Below the pieces are notes generated by a model. It was not told the origin of the DNA, made no database searches, and saw only the letters and a program-made list of their open reading frames with translations. DNA of 46,092 nucleotides from a virus. Positions 7,744 through 15,981 of the stretch are shown in pieces (positions within the stretch are counted from its first letter, which is position 1; each line of letters opens with the position of its first letter). Location: positions 1-46,092 of the IMG/VR virus record IMGVR_UViG_3300032782_000016. One strand, given 5' to 3'. The position numbers and the translations under genes are program-made.

Positions 7744-9078
7744 TTAACGAACCCGTCTCGCGCGGATAAATCCTGTGGCAGTCACCGTACCAGATGCAAA
7801 ACCTACCTGCGCCCCACACCGAAGGGTGGTGGTTGAGGCCAAAGACTCTCGAACCTGTGGGGTGGTGAGAGCCTGAATGGAGGGCGAGGACAATCCCGTA
7901 ATTATCTGACCAAAACCCGGAACTGTGTTGGGGTTTGCGTTGGCTGCAGTATTCACACCAACCTGAACTACGGAAATGGTGGCCCCAGAGTTAGCAAAAT
8001 ACACCGAACATTCAACGTCCCAATCACCCGCCGTCAACGATTCCGTGGCAAGATCGGCATAGACGCCATTGGAAAGGGATGTTCCTGATCCTGTGGTTGC
8101 CACATACTCCCCAACACTTCCGGCGTTCGCATTATTGTTGGTTGTGGTACCTGCGATTCCCGAAGTTTGTGAGGGGGTGAGGACGCCTGTTACTGTTAAC
8201 CCATCAGCAATACTCACAAGGCCACTTGAATTTAGTATTGAAATTGGGTTATCTACATAAGATCCAGCGTTAAATCTTGCAACTAACCAATTGCCAGGAG
8301 AAGTTCCAACCCCCCAAGTTTGGGTTCCGGAATTAAGGTAATTAACTCCTGCTATATCCCCACCGCTAGAATCATTGAGAGCCACACTAGCGAAAGCAGC
8401 CGCCACCGTAATCCCCGATCCTGTAGGGGTTGTCGTAGTGCCCAAAGAAGAAGCTTGGATTGCACTGTTACAGGCAATTCCCGTGCCGCTAGTGTATGAA
8501 AGGGCTTTGGAGGCCCCAGAGCAACTCGGCATTGCAAACGCTACAGGGCTAGCCGTGGAGCCCGTGAAATTCGCCACCACTGTGTCAGCGGCTTCCGTAG
8601 CCAAGTATGGGAGCGTCACGGAGCCATTTGAGAGCGTCAACGTACCGGAGGATGAGAGGTTGGTGAACGAACCCGTACCGGGCGTGCCCGAGCCAATCGG
8701 CCCCGGTGCCGCGAACGTCGTACCCCCCAACGTAGCCGCATTCACACTCGAATTACAGCCAAACCCTGTGCCTGAAGTGTAAGACAGAGCAGAAGAGGAA
8801 CTGGAACAATTGCCGACACTGACAGCCATTGGAGAAGCCGACGATCCGCTAACATTCCCCAACAGGGTGTTAGCAGACTGATTCGGAAGTGTGGCGGTGG
8901 TGGTGACAGTCAATGAAGGAATAGTCACCGGTCCAGTAAACGTCGCACCAGACAGTTTGGAATACATTGCGAACTGGGTATTCAACGCCGCCGCTGTCAG
9001 AAACTGTCCGGGCACGAACTGAGCATTTGCCCCTGCCGCCCACAGAACACCCATGAAAAAGAGAAGTTTTTTCATCAT
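7744..9078 (-). CDS. Tail-fibre protein with signal peptide and internal repeats, 444 aa
   Basis: The N-terminus MMKKLLFFMGVLWAAGANAQ is a Sec signal peptide closely similar to that of the spike gene at 6126-7730. The body is Ser/Thr/Gly/Ala-rich and contains at least two copies of a unit with ALSYTSGTG-x-x-CNS (about residues 95-115 and 190-210), each preceded by ANTLLGNVSGS/DTVVANFTGS-type segments with A-S-P and a cysteine. A later block NSGTQTWGVGTSPGNW is shared with the spike. The C-terminal domain has paired cysteines and LAS-T-T-L-R-C-G-A. Fibrous trimeric protein is the best guess. The start overlaps the upstream stop (TGATG region); no clear Shine-Dalgarno, so coupling is likely. 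Confidence 0.82.
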   Translation of the reverse strand: MMKKLLFFMGVLWAAGANAQFVPGQFLTAAALNTQFAMYSKLSGATFTGPVTIPSLTVTTTATLPNQSANTLLGNVSGSSASPMAVSVGNCSSSSSALSYTSGTGFGCNSSVNAATLGGTTFAAPGPIGSGTPGTGSFTNLSSSGTLTLSNGSVTLPYLATEAADTVVANFTGSTASPVAFAMPSCSGASKALSYTSGTGIACNSAIQASSLGTTTTPTGSGITVAAAFASVALNDSSGGDIAGVNYLNSGTQTWGVGTSPGNWLVARFNAGSYVDNPISILNSSGLVSIADGLTVTGVLTPSQTSGIAGTTTNNNANAGSVGEYVATTGSGTSLSNGVYADLATESLTAGDWDVECSVYFANSGATISVVQVGVNTAANANPNTVPGFGQIITGLSSPSIQALTTPQVRESLASTTTLRCGAQVGFASGTVTATGFIRARRVR

Positions 9079-9584
9079 ATTGTGCTCGAATCAAGGTAGA
9101 AGTTAACATCCAATTGGAACAAGCCGCCGCCAGGGCGCGGGGGGTTGGTAGAGGAAGGGGTGCCGGGTGGGAAAATCATCTGACCATTGGTGTCGAGAAT
9201 AGGGCAACCATAGGTATCTTGGATAGCCCAGCCACGCCACTGGACAATGGAAGGGTAGAAAGCGGTGTTGACGTAGGAAGGAACGGCGCAACCCGGTATC
9301 GAAAAACCTGGAATGGCGTTCTTTCCCTGAAGGGTGCAATATTCAGTGTAAGGAAATGAAGTGGTGTCGCACAGCGGAGGCTGCCACGGACGGGACCACG
9401 GCACAGTCTGGTTATCCTTCACACCACGAAGGAAGTCTTGCGCATTGCGCCTCTCCTTGTGATGCTTGCAAGTGTACAACCCATTCCACGTCAGCTCCAT
9501 ACGGTCGGCCTTCTCCTTCGCTCCGCACAGATCGCACGTTGCGTTCCAGGAACCGCTCTTGAAGAAGTCTGCCCGGCCAGCCAT
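9075..9584 (-). CDS. Tail-region protein with N-terminal zinc-finger-like motif, 169 aa
   Basis: The N-terminus contains CDLCGAKEKADRMELTWNG and then YTCKHHKERRNAQDF, a CxxC...CxxH arrangement that can hold zinc, followed by LRGVKDNQTVPWSRP. This layout recurs in a family of phage virion-region proteins of unknown function encoded beside tail-fibre genes. The C-terminal half is rich in P, G and aromatics and ends LFQLDVNFYLDSSTI. It opens the tail-fibre cluster; its start lies 11 bp downstream of palindrome R3. Confidence 0.8.
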   Translation of the reverse strand: MAGRADFFKSGSWNATCDLCGAKEKADRMELTWNGLYTCKHHKERRNAQDFLRGVKDNQTVPWSRPWQPPLCDTTSFPYTEYCTLQGKNAIPGFSIPGCAVPSYVNTAFYPSIVQWRGWAIQDTYGCPILDTNGQMIFPPGTPSSTNPPRPGGGLFQLDVNFYLDSSTI

Positions 9585-9595
9585 ATGATTTATTT

Positions 9596-9623
9596 GTCCA
9601 AATTAATGTAGATTAATTCCTAT
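9596..9623. repeat. Dispersed palindrome R3
   Basis: Degenerate left arm GTCCAAATTAA, centre TGTAGA, right arm TTAATTCCTAT. It lies between the small tail gene 9633-9863 and the zinc-finger gene starting at 9584; the start codon is too close for a promoter initiating within the element to leave a normal leader. Confidence 0.85.
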
Positions 9624-9632
9624 AAACAATTC

Positions 9633-9863
9633 TCACACCACCGTTCCAGCCCCGTTCACCCACACATTCGGGTTCACAGACTTCAGCCATATAGGTTGGC
9701 CAATCGTCGTGTCGAATGTGTGTTGACCAATCACCGCATTCGATGGCCGCGTAGCCGTGGTACACGTCGCGGCATAGGCATCATTGACCGTCGAGACCAT
9801 CGCATCGAACCACCGTTTATCGGGCTCGCCATGCGGCGGCACCGGGGATACTTTCTGGCTCAT
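9633..9863 (-). CDS. Small tail protein with GQxxFDTTxG motif, 76 aa
   Basis: The C-terminus reads TRPSNAVIGQHTFDTTIGQP then IWLKSVNPNVWVNGAGTVV, the same RPS-x4-GQ-x2-FDTT-x-G...W...WV-x-x-AG pattern as the protein at 5820-6104. The N-terminal part (PPHGEPDKRWFDAMVSTVND) is a short helix with conserved RWF. Homologous small proteins lie beside tail genes in many podoviruses. ATG 9863 lies 3 bp after the stop of the ATP-grasp gene. Confidence 0.75.
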   Translation of the reverse strand: MSQKVSPVPPHGEPDKRWFDAMVSTVNDAYAATCTTATRPSNAVIGQHTFDTTIGQPIWLKSVNPNVWVNGAGTVV

Positions 9864-9866
9864 ACT

Positions 9867-11183
9867 CTACCACTCCCAGGATTCGGCATAGCCCAAGGCC
9901 TGAAGCTTCGGCAACTGCTTCTCAAGCCGATTGCCAATGTCGGTGCGGTACATCGGGGAATTGGGGATTTCCAGCTCATCGATCACATCGTAAGCCCGCT
10001 TCTTTGACTGTTGAACAGTCTTCCCCGTGCCCGTAGCAATAAGAAGGTAGTCACCGGCGGACACCATCATCGGCTCTTTTTGACCCTTCTCGTTAAACCC
10101 CTCGCCAAGCATCATTTCAGCGGGATGAATGTTATAGCGATTCCCCGCATTGATCCCCCACACAGGGAAACCCGTGACCTCTTTTCGGGTAATGTGCGAA
10201 TATGGGAACTCTGGCATCGTCACCACAACCCCCGTTGCAATATCAGTCGAGGGCTTGAACGTATCCTTGCCATGCAGGAGGTCAAGCATCCAATTGGCAA
10301 CATCAGGGTGCAAGGCCTGTTGGATCTGAAAGAGAGGCCAACCGTGGCGGGAGGTGAACTCAAGGGGGCACAGGGAGCCATCCTTGCCAATCATCACCGC
10401 CACATCGATGTAACCAGTGTAGCCTTCTCGGATCAATCGGCCTTCGAGCGGAGCGAGCAAAGCCTTCGCCAGTGAACTCTCCCCCATCGGCACATACCGC
10501 ATCACCGTGCCCTGCTCTCCCGTGTTCACCCCTTTGTCATCGTTCATGAACTTTTTGAATTCAAAGTTCTCCAGAACGTGCTCAGCGAAGCCATCCCGGC
10601 CCATCCACCCTCCGACAGCCATTTCAATGCCGGGGAAGAATTCTTGAAAGATAAATGGAACGGGCTTTTTCCCGCTCTTCTTCCAATGCTCCAGCATGAA
10701 GAGCATGTCGGGGGCACCCTTCGACACATAGGACAGGGCCTTGTCAACATCCGCGCAGGGTTTGCTGACGTAGCGCTTGTCCATGTTAGCCATCTGATGC
10801 GCGATGGCCTCATCGTATCGTTTGAACTCCACCACATCGGGGCAGTCAATTCCGCAGTCTTTGAAGACCTGTTGGCCCTTCATACGCTCCAATTCCCATG
10901 CGGTGCATTCGAGATTGGCGCAAAAGAGGGGGTAGCCCCGGCTCCGGTAGCCCTCAAGCTCATGCGTATACTTACAGTTATCACTGTTAAGAATGAGATC
11001 GGCCCATCCCATGCTCGTCCGCCAATCTCGGATCTTCGGCATCAGACCATCGCCAACAGTGTAGCGACCCCCGCCAGCCAATTTGTCCGGCCCGAGGAAC
11101 CAGCGGACTTCATGGCCTTGGGCTTCGCAGCGCAGGGCAAAGTCGAGGAAAGAGGCGGTGGGGTCAATCAACAGTATCCGCAT
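9867..11183 (-). CDS. PurD-like ATP-grasp ligase, 438 aa
   Basis: The whole-length pattern follows glycinamide ribonucleotide synthetase (PurD), which joins glycine to 5-phosphoribosylamine with ATP. Seen in order: a Rossmann-like start (MRILLIDPTASFLDFALRC), a central region with RYVSKPCADVDKALSYV, FIFQEFFPGIEMAVGGWM (the EE-F-x-G-E region), NDDKGVNTGEQGTVMRY (matching GPNTGGMG), GYTGYIDVAVMIGKDG, PLEFTSRHGWP (matching LEFN-x-R-x-GDPE) and a C-terminal domain with SAGDYLLIATGTGKTVQQSK and MYRTDIGNR. The metal-binding asparagine of EFN is replaced (EFT), so substrate or metal use may differ. It is encoded among tail genes, between palindromes R3 and R4. An ATP-grasp ligase is well supported; the exact reaction is not. 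Confidence 0.85.
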   Translation of the reverse strand: MRILLIDPTASFLDFALRCEAQGHEVRWFLGPDKLAGGGRYTVGDGLMPKIRDWRTSMGWADLILNSDNCKYTHELEGYRSRGYPLFCANLECTAWELERMKGQQVFKDCGIDCPDVVEFKRYDEAIAHQMANMDKRYVSKPCADVDKALSYVSKGAPDMLFMLEHWKKSGKKPVPFIFQEFFPGIEMAVGGWMGRDGFAEHVLENFEFKKFMNDDKGVNTGEQGTVMRYVPMGESSLAKALLAPLEGRLIREGYTGYIDVAVMIGKDGSLCPLEFTSRHGWPLFQIQQALHPDVANWMLDLLHGKDTFKPSTDIATGVVVTMPEFPYSHITRKEVTGFPVWGINAGNRYNIHPAEMMLGEGFNEKGQKEPMMVSAGDYLLIATGTGKTVQQSKKRAYDVIDELEIPNSPMYRTDIGNRLEKQLPKLQALGYAESWEW

Positions 11184-11676
11184 TTTGAACCTGAGTGTAT
11201 GGAGCTGGTTTTACATCAGCCCACAGTCTGCCTAAACCTATATAACGGACTGTATTCTGTGACACACCGAATAAGCGGCCGATGGATCTTTGTGATTGTA
11301 GTCCTTGATCCAGCAAGAATTTTATCTGTGCCGCAGATTCTGGGGTCAATTTTAAATCTTTTCTCTTTCGTTGGGAAGCTCTAGCCCGGCCTTTAGCAAT
11401 TCTATCAGCCATATTCATAGCGTGAGTTGCTATTTGCAAGTGGTCTGGGTTCACGCAACCGGGATTGTCACATTTATGCATGATATCCAAAGACTCGTCG
11501 AACGGACCTTTATGAATCCAATACGACACTCTGTGGGCTAATTTGCATGCATCAGGCAATTTAAATAGACCATAACCGCCTGCATTGAGGGCGGCTACCC
11601 ATTCCCAGCATCCAGTATCTTCGTCTTTTACATATTTGGAGTGGAACAGGGCGATGCGAAGAGGTTCAAGGTCCAT
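11164..11676 (-). CDS. HNH homing-type endonuclease, 170 aa
   Basis: The N-terminal half has the phage HNH signature: GCWEWVAALNAGGYGLFKL, AHRVSYWIHKG and IMHKCDNPGCVNPDHL, which supplies the H...N...H metal and catalytic residues and a zinc pair. The C-terminal half (LTPESAAQIKFLLDQGLQ then SIGRLFGVSQNTVRYI) is a helix-turn-helix that would choose the target. Such enzymes are typically free-standing mobile genes. Its last 20 bp overlap the start of the PurD-like gene, which suggests insertion upstream of that gene rather than into it. ATG 11676. Confidence 0.93.
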   Translation of the reverse strand: MDLEPLRIALFHSKYVKDEDTGCWEWVAALNAGGYGLFKLPDACKLAHRVSYWIHKGPFDESLDIMHKCDNPGCVNPDHLQIATHAMNMADRIAKGRARASQRKRKDLKLTPESAAQIKFLLDQGLQSQRSIGRLFGVSQNTVRYIGLGRLWADVKPAPYTQVQNADTVD

Positions 11677-12051
11677 GAAGATTCTCGGTCAATTAGTGAG
11701 AGTTTTCAGCATAGACCGAAAATCGGATTGAGGCAAACTATTCTAAATATTTGTAGGAATTAAGGTAAATTAATTCCTACAAATTAACGACCGTAGGGAG
11801 AAAAACTGCTCCCATTGTGGCATCGATCATTCTCAGATTTCCCAACATAAGCTAGAGCTAAAGCTAGGAAACCCCTACTATAACAGCTGCTCCCCGCCGC
11901 TGCGTGTCGCTAATAGTCTATCACGGCGAAACCCTCAAACTCTCTCCCTCCGCTATTAGGAACTATACATTTTTGTCATATAGCCGGGGCCGGTACTAGG
12001 CTCCCGGCATATATAGACATATTTGTAGGAATTAATCTACATTAATCTCTA
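11677..12051. other. 375-bp intergenic region bracketed by palindromes R4 and R5
   Basis: I see no gene. Palindromes R4 (11753-11780) and R5 (12025-12052) enclose 244 bp. That stretch has two TATAGT hexamers on the minus strand, without good -35 boxes, and a GC-rich dyad near 11983-12008 (GCCGGGGCC and GGCTCCCGGC) that lacks a U-run. The whole resembles a control region or an emptied cassette. Confidence 0.6.
11753..11780. repeat. Dispersed palindrome R4
   Basis: Perfect arms GTAGGAATTAA and TTAATTCCTAC around centre GGTAAA; flanked by ATATTT on the left and AAATTAA on the right. It lies 76 bp upstream of the HNH gene start. Confidence 0.92.
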
Positions 12052-12052
12052 C
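12025..12052. repeat. Dispersed palindrome R5
   Basis: Left arm GTAGGAATTAA, centre TCTACA, right arm TTAATCTCTAC. Its last base is part of the stop codon (TAG on the minus strand, 12052-12054) of the large internal virion protein. Confidence 0.92.
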
Positions 12053-14487
12053 TAATAATTGGTATTCGGCCCCGCAGCCGTGCCAATCGCCGCCACAATA
12101 TGTTGCTGGATGAGCGAGAGCTTGTCTTTGCCCTTGTAGGCGGCCAAGAGTCGGTTGACATCACTCTCCAGTGCCTCCAATCTTTCTGGGGGGATCATCT
12201 TGCCATCCGCCAGCATAGGCCGGATGCGTTCCGTCCACTGCTGCCACAAAGTGTCTTCCGACATATTGCGAACGACCTGCCGCACGCTCTGCTCCAGCAC
12301 CTCTTTGCCCCCCGGTTGCCCCGCCAGATACCGTGCTGCCAGCCTCGTTTGCTCTGGTTTACCAGTCAGGAGAAGACTGCGAACGGCTCCGGGGCTCTCC
12401 CCACTCTTCAGAATGGTCTCCAGCCCCTTTGCCGGTGCAAATCTCTCTTCACGCGCCGCCGCAGCGGCCTTGGAACCTTCCTCAGCCAACCGTTGTTGTG
12501 TCGCAGCGGCACCCTCAGCGGCTTTGGAGGCTCTCTGAATGCCAGCCTGCCGTTCAGCCTCGGCTGCAGCAGTGCCCGCGATCCGTGTTTGCTCTGCTTC
12601 TTTGGCTTTGGTGGTGGCTCTCGTGGTGAGTTTGCTATTCACACGCTCGATTTGCTCCAGCTTGTTCGCATAGGCATTTGCCCTAGCCGTCAGCCCAGGC
12701 ACCTCCCGCATCCAATCTTGGTTGTCACGGACCCACTTCTTGGATTGAGCCGCCGACTGTCCCTGCATCGACCGTGCCGTGTAGTCCGCAGCTTGCCTGT
12801 CAACCAATTGAGGGTTGCCTGTCAGCTCTTTGGCATCCCGAATTGACTGTTGACTGTTGAAGAAGTATCTAGGCAGTGTCTTTGGATCGGCGTTGTATTG
12901 TTCCTGATTCAACCTTTGCACCGCCGTAGCTTTCTGCCCAGATTTAGACTCGAATTTGGCTAGTTCTCCTGTATCTTTGGCATATTCCGATTGCAATTTA
13001 CTTTGGACATTCTCACCAGCCGCATTCTTTCCGACGAACTCTTCCTGTGCTTTCGAGATTTGGGCGTACATCTTTTTGGCCGCGTTCACGCCAATCGCCT
13101 CATACCCCTCGGGCGTCGGATTCCCCGCAATCACATCCCCAAGCCGCCTGCGCACCTGATCCACGGCCTCGAAAGACAGCTTTTGCTTCTGGGGGTTAAC
13201 GGCATCATAGACTTGCTGGTACACACGTCTCACCCCCGCATCAGTGGTCTTTGCAAACCCACCCTCACCCACTAGTTTTCCTGTCAGTTCTTTCTTGAGG
13301 CTAGCCATCGCAGCAGTCTGGCCAATGTCCTGACCTGCCTCTTCCTTTGCTTTGACTGCAGCATCACGCTCAGCGACTGTGGTTTGGTAAGCTTCATTTC
13401 GAGCCTGAATCTCCACACCTTGCTTTGCCGTGGCGGCTTGGCGCAAGGTGTTACCAATGTCAGACAATTCCGAGACTTGACCGACTTTTGCTAGTTCCGG
13501 TGCCGCCTGCGCCAACACCCTGTTGGCCGTTGCCAACTTACCATTAGAAGCTTTGTCCAAGGCTGCGGCCCGTTTGGCGGCATCGGCACGGATGGACTCG
13601 GCATGGGTCCGGGCATCGTCAATGATCCGCGTGGCGGCCCCGGCATCCGATTTGGCAATAGCCGCCGCCCGTTGATGAGCGTCGGCCAACACGGCATCTG
13701 CAGCCTTATCCGCTGCCTGCCGATCGGCCTCCACACCCTTCTGAAGCATGGCATGCATGGCCGTTTGGGGTTGACCGGCCTCAGCCAGTTTCGCCAGGTT
13801 CTCTCTAGCAGTCATCACGGCCTTCGCAATATCCGGTGACGCCCCCAGAGCCTTCTGCGCAAAGTCCCACGCCAACTTTACAGGCTCTTTCACGAATCCA
13901 ACCACTGTGCCTGCACTTGGGGTGAGCATGCCTCCAGCCACACGGGCAATGTCTGCCTGCGTTCGCGAGCCTCCACGAGCTTCTGTAATCTGACCAGCTG
14001 CTTCGGAGGTGAGACCACTGGCGGCACCAATCCCGGCCTCGGCCCAACGACCGGCTTTAAGAGCTGCTCCGGTTTCGATAAGAGCCGGGCCAACGGCTTC
14101 CCCAACGTAGGGCAGAAAACTGGCAGCCACCCCAAGACTGGAAACAATTTCAGGCGACAATGCCCCTGCAATTCCGCCGAATGCTGTGCTACTTGCAATA
14201 GACTTGGCAGCACTAGAAATAGTGGGGGGAGGCACTGGTTTGTCATTGGCGTCGAGACGGTTCAAGGGGTTGGCTTGGCGAAGGCCTGCAATGGCGTCTT
14301 TGACACGATCAGAAGCTGTCGAGGGTTTGGCAGGTGCTTGTGCTGCAGGCTTCGCCGTTTCTTCCTTGGCTGTGCCTGCCGCCAACTGTTGCTGCAGCAC
14401 TTGAAAAGCCTGTTCCTGCGTTGCCCCTTCAGGCCCCGTCACAGTGTAATTCTTGCCATCCGGTGAGGTGAAAGTGAAATCTGGCAT
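12052..14487 (-). CDS. Large internal virion / DNA ejection protein, 811 aa
   Basis: ATG 14487 is preferred over 14532 because it follows the upstream stop by one base. The N-terminus MPDFTFTSPDGKNYTVTGPE then GATQEQAFQVLQQQL is a short domain found at the start of podovirus internal proteins. A hydrophobic/glycine-rich region follows (FGGIAGALSPEIVSSLGVAA), which could enter a membrane, and then some 500 residues of alanine/glutamine/lysine-rich helix predicted to form coiled coils (for example AAAIAKSDAGAATRIIDDAR). This fits ejection proteins that leave the head to build a conduit across the host envelope. It is the largest protein in the window and forms a cluster with the next two genes. 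Confidence 0.8.
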   Translation of the reverse strand: MPDFTFTSPDGKNYTVTGPEGATQEQAFQVLQQQLAAGTAKEETAKPAAQAPAKPSTASDRVKDAIAGLRQANPLNRLDANDKPVPPPTISSAAKSIASSTAFGGIAGALSPEIVSSLGVAASFLPYVGEAVGPALIETGAALKAGRWAEAGIGAASGLTSEAAGQITEARGGSRTQADIARVAGGMLTPSAGTVVGFVKEPVKLAWDFAQKALGASPDIAKAVMTARENLAKLAEAGQPQTAMHAMLQKGVEADRQAADKAADAVLADAHQRAAAIAKSDAGAATRIIDDARTHAESIRADAAKRAAALDKASNGKLATANRVLAQAAPELAKVGQVSELSDIGNTLRQAATAKQGVEIQARNEAYQTTVAERDAAVKAKEEAGQDIGQTAAMASLKKELTGKLVGEGGFAKTTDAGVRRVYQQVYDAVNPQKQKLSFEAVDQVRRRLGDVIAGNPTPEGYEAIGVNAAKKMYAQISKAQEEFVGKNAAGENVQSKLQSEYAKDTGELAKFESKSGQKATAVQRLNQEQYNADPKTLPRYFFNSQQSIRDAKELTGNPQLVDRQAADYTARSMQGQSAAQSKKWVRDNQDWMREVPGLTARANAYANKLEQIERVNSKLTTRATTKAKEAEQTRIAGTAAAEAERQAGIQRASKAAEGAAATQQRLAEEGSKAAAAAREERFAPAKGLETILKSGESPGAVRSLLLTGKPEQTRLAARYLAGQPGGKEVLEQSVRQVVRNMSEDTLWQQWTERIRPMLADGKMIPPERLEALESDVNRLLAAYKGKDKLSLIQQHIVAAIGTAAGPNTNY

Positions 14488-14488
14488 G

Positions 14489-15970
14489 TTAGTGTACCTG
14501 TACGGACCAACCTGCGGGGAGCGGGGGAACATTCACGGGAGCATTGCCAGTGCCTGAGCCAGGAAGGCCAACCCCACCAGATTGGGACTCTACTTGCATC
14601 TTCTCTGCCGTGTCAGCCATAGAGCCCCCTGTCGTCAGCATCTGACGGCGAAGCTTGGCATCCTTGGTAGCCTTCAGCACGTCTTCAGGCAATGGCACCT
14701 TCTGCATCTGCTTCAACGCCTCTTGCCGCATCGCCTCTTGTTCCGGGTTTGGAAGAGTGCCAGTGGACTCTAGGCGGTTACGGATGATATCAATGGCGTT
14801 GGCATATTTGAACACAGCCACTGCCTTTGGCGTTCCGGCCTGTGCTGTAACAATATCTTGCATCTCGTTAATGGTGGCTTGATTCGCTCCTCGTCCTGCT
14901 CCTAGTGTCATAGCACGAGAGATTTCCAGGCCAAGCCCTTTGGTCGCAACATTGTAATCTTGCATATCCTCTGGGGTGAGGGCATTAGTTCCAGTGTTGG
15001 TAAGTTGGTGGATAAGAGTGCCATCGTTGATGCCAGTGAAAGGGCCTGTAGTCTGCCCTGTGTCCATTGCACCAATAATACGCAGGCCACGGAGAGCTTC
15101 TCGACTGGATGCCACGATAGCTTGTGACACATTGCCAGCATTTTGACCTTGTTTCGACGCCCCAATCTTTACATATGCAGGATCAGACAAGTCCCTGGTG
15201 CCCTTGATTGACTGGTCAGGATTATACTCGTATATGCCAGTAGCTGTTTCTATGTGACTAGGAGCTTTTTCAGATTTGGCCTGTTTCATCGACTCTCGCA
15301 GCAAGGCTTGGTCAGTGCGCTTCAGACGAACATCCTCCTCGTGATCGGCATGGGCTTCTCGCAGACGTTGCTGGTTTTGCTGAAAATCATTTTGTTTTTG
15401 GATGAAGTCAGCCCTCTGCGAAGCAGTCTTGGATGCCAGAGTCGCATTCGTCCGCCACGCCTCGAACTGAGGTGTACCAGGTGCTGGAATAGTTGTTGGA
15501 TTCTGCCCGGCATCGATAGCCTTTCGCATCAAATCCTTGTAACCTTCAGGAGTGGGATTTGTTCCATAGTCTTCAGCAGCCGTAGCCAATGCTTCTTTCT
15601 TCACCTGCTGTTGCTGCGCAACGGCTGCGGCCTGCTCTTTGGCTTCCTGAAGCTTGCCCTTCGCCAATTCCCCCATCTCATTCGCAGAGGTGAAGTCGCC
15701 ATTCTGCAGTGCAATGGCCGCGCCTTTCTCGTACATACCGGCGGCCTTCACAGGGTCCGTAACGTTGCTTGCATCCTTGGCTGCTTCAGACGACAAAAAC
15801 GACCCCACAGCCTGCTGGGTTTGCTGTTGGCGTTGTGCGTTGGCAATGGCGATCTGACCCATCGCGATTTGTTGCTTTTTCAGTTGAATGTCTTCTTGCT
15901 GCTGCTGAAGCTCTTGGCCTGTGATGATGTTTCGTCCGGCGGCCAGCCCGAGGTTTGTCAAAAAGCCCAT
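14489..15970 (-). CDS. Internal virion / ejection protein, 493 aa
   Basis: A glutamine-rich helical N-terminus (MGFLTNLGLAAGRNIITGQE then repeated Q and K) is followed by long helices with AHADHEEDVRLKR and a globular C-terminal part with SREALRGLRIIGAMDTG, GTNALTPEDMQDYNVATKG and MTLGAGRGANQATINEM. The start MGFLTNLGLAAG resembles those of other phage internal core proteins. It lies between the other two ejection candidates, overlapping neither by more than a few bases. Role inferred from composition and gene order. Confidence 0.75.
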   Translation of the reverse strand: MGFLTNLGLAAGRNIITGQELQQQQEDIQLKKQQIAMGQIAIANAQRQQQTQQAVGSFLSSEAAKDASNVTDPVKAAGMYEKGAAIALQNGDFTSANEMGELAKGKLQEAKEQAAAVAQQQQVKKEALATAAEDYGTNPTPEGYKDLMRKAIDAGQNPTTIPAPGTPQFEAWRTNATLASKTASQRADFIQKQNDFQQNQQRLREAHADHEEDVRLKRTDQALLRESMKQAKSEKAPSHIETATGIYEYNPDQSIKGTRDLSDPAYVKIGASKQGQNAGNVSQAIVASSREALRGLRIIGAMDTGQTTGPFTGINDGTLIHQLTNTGTNALTPEDMQDYNVATKGLGLEISRAMTLGAGRGANQATINEMQDIVTAQAGTPKAVAVFKYANAIDIIRNRLESTGTLPNPEQEAMRQEALKQMQKVPLPEDVLKATKDAKLRRQMLTTGGSMADTAEKMQVESQSGGVGLPGSGTGNAPVNVPPLPAGWSVQVH

Positions 15971-15981
15971 GATGGTTTCCT

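Noticed and set aside
10578-11384. 268-codon open frame on the plus strand
   Set aside because: It lies antisense to the PurD-like and HNH genes, has no ribosome site or recognisable motifs, and the opposite strand has clear protein families.
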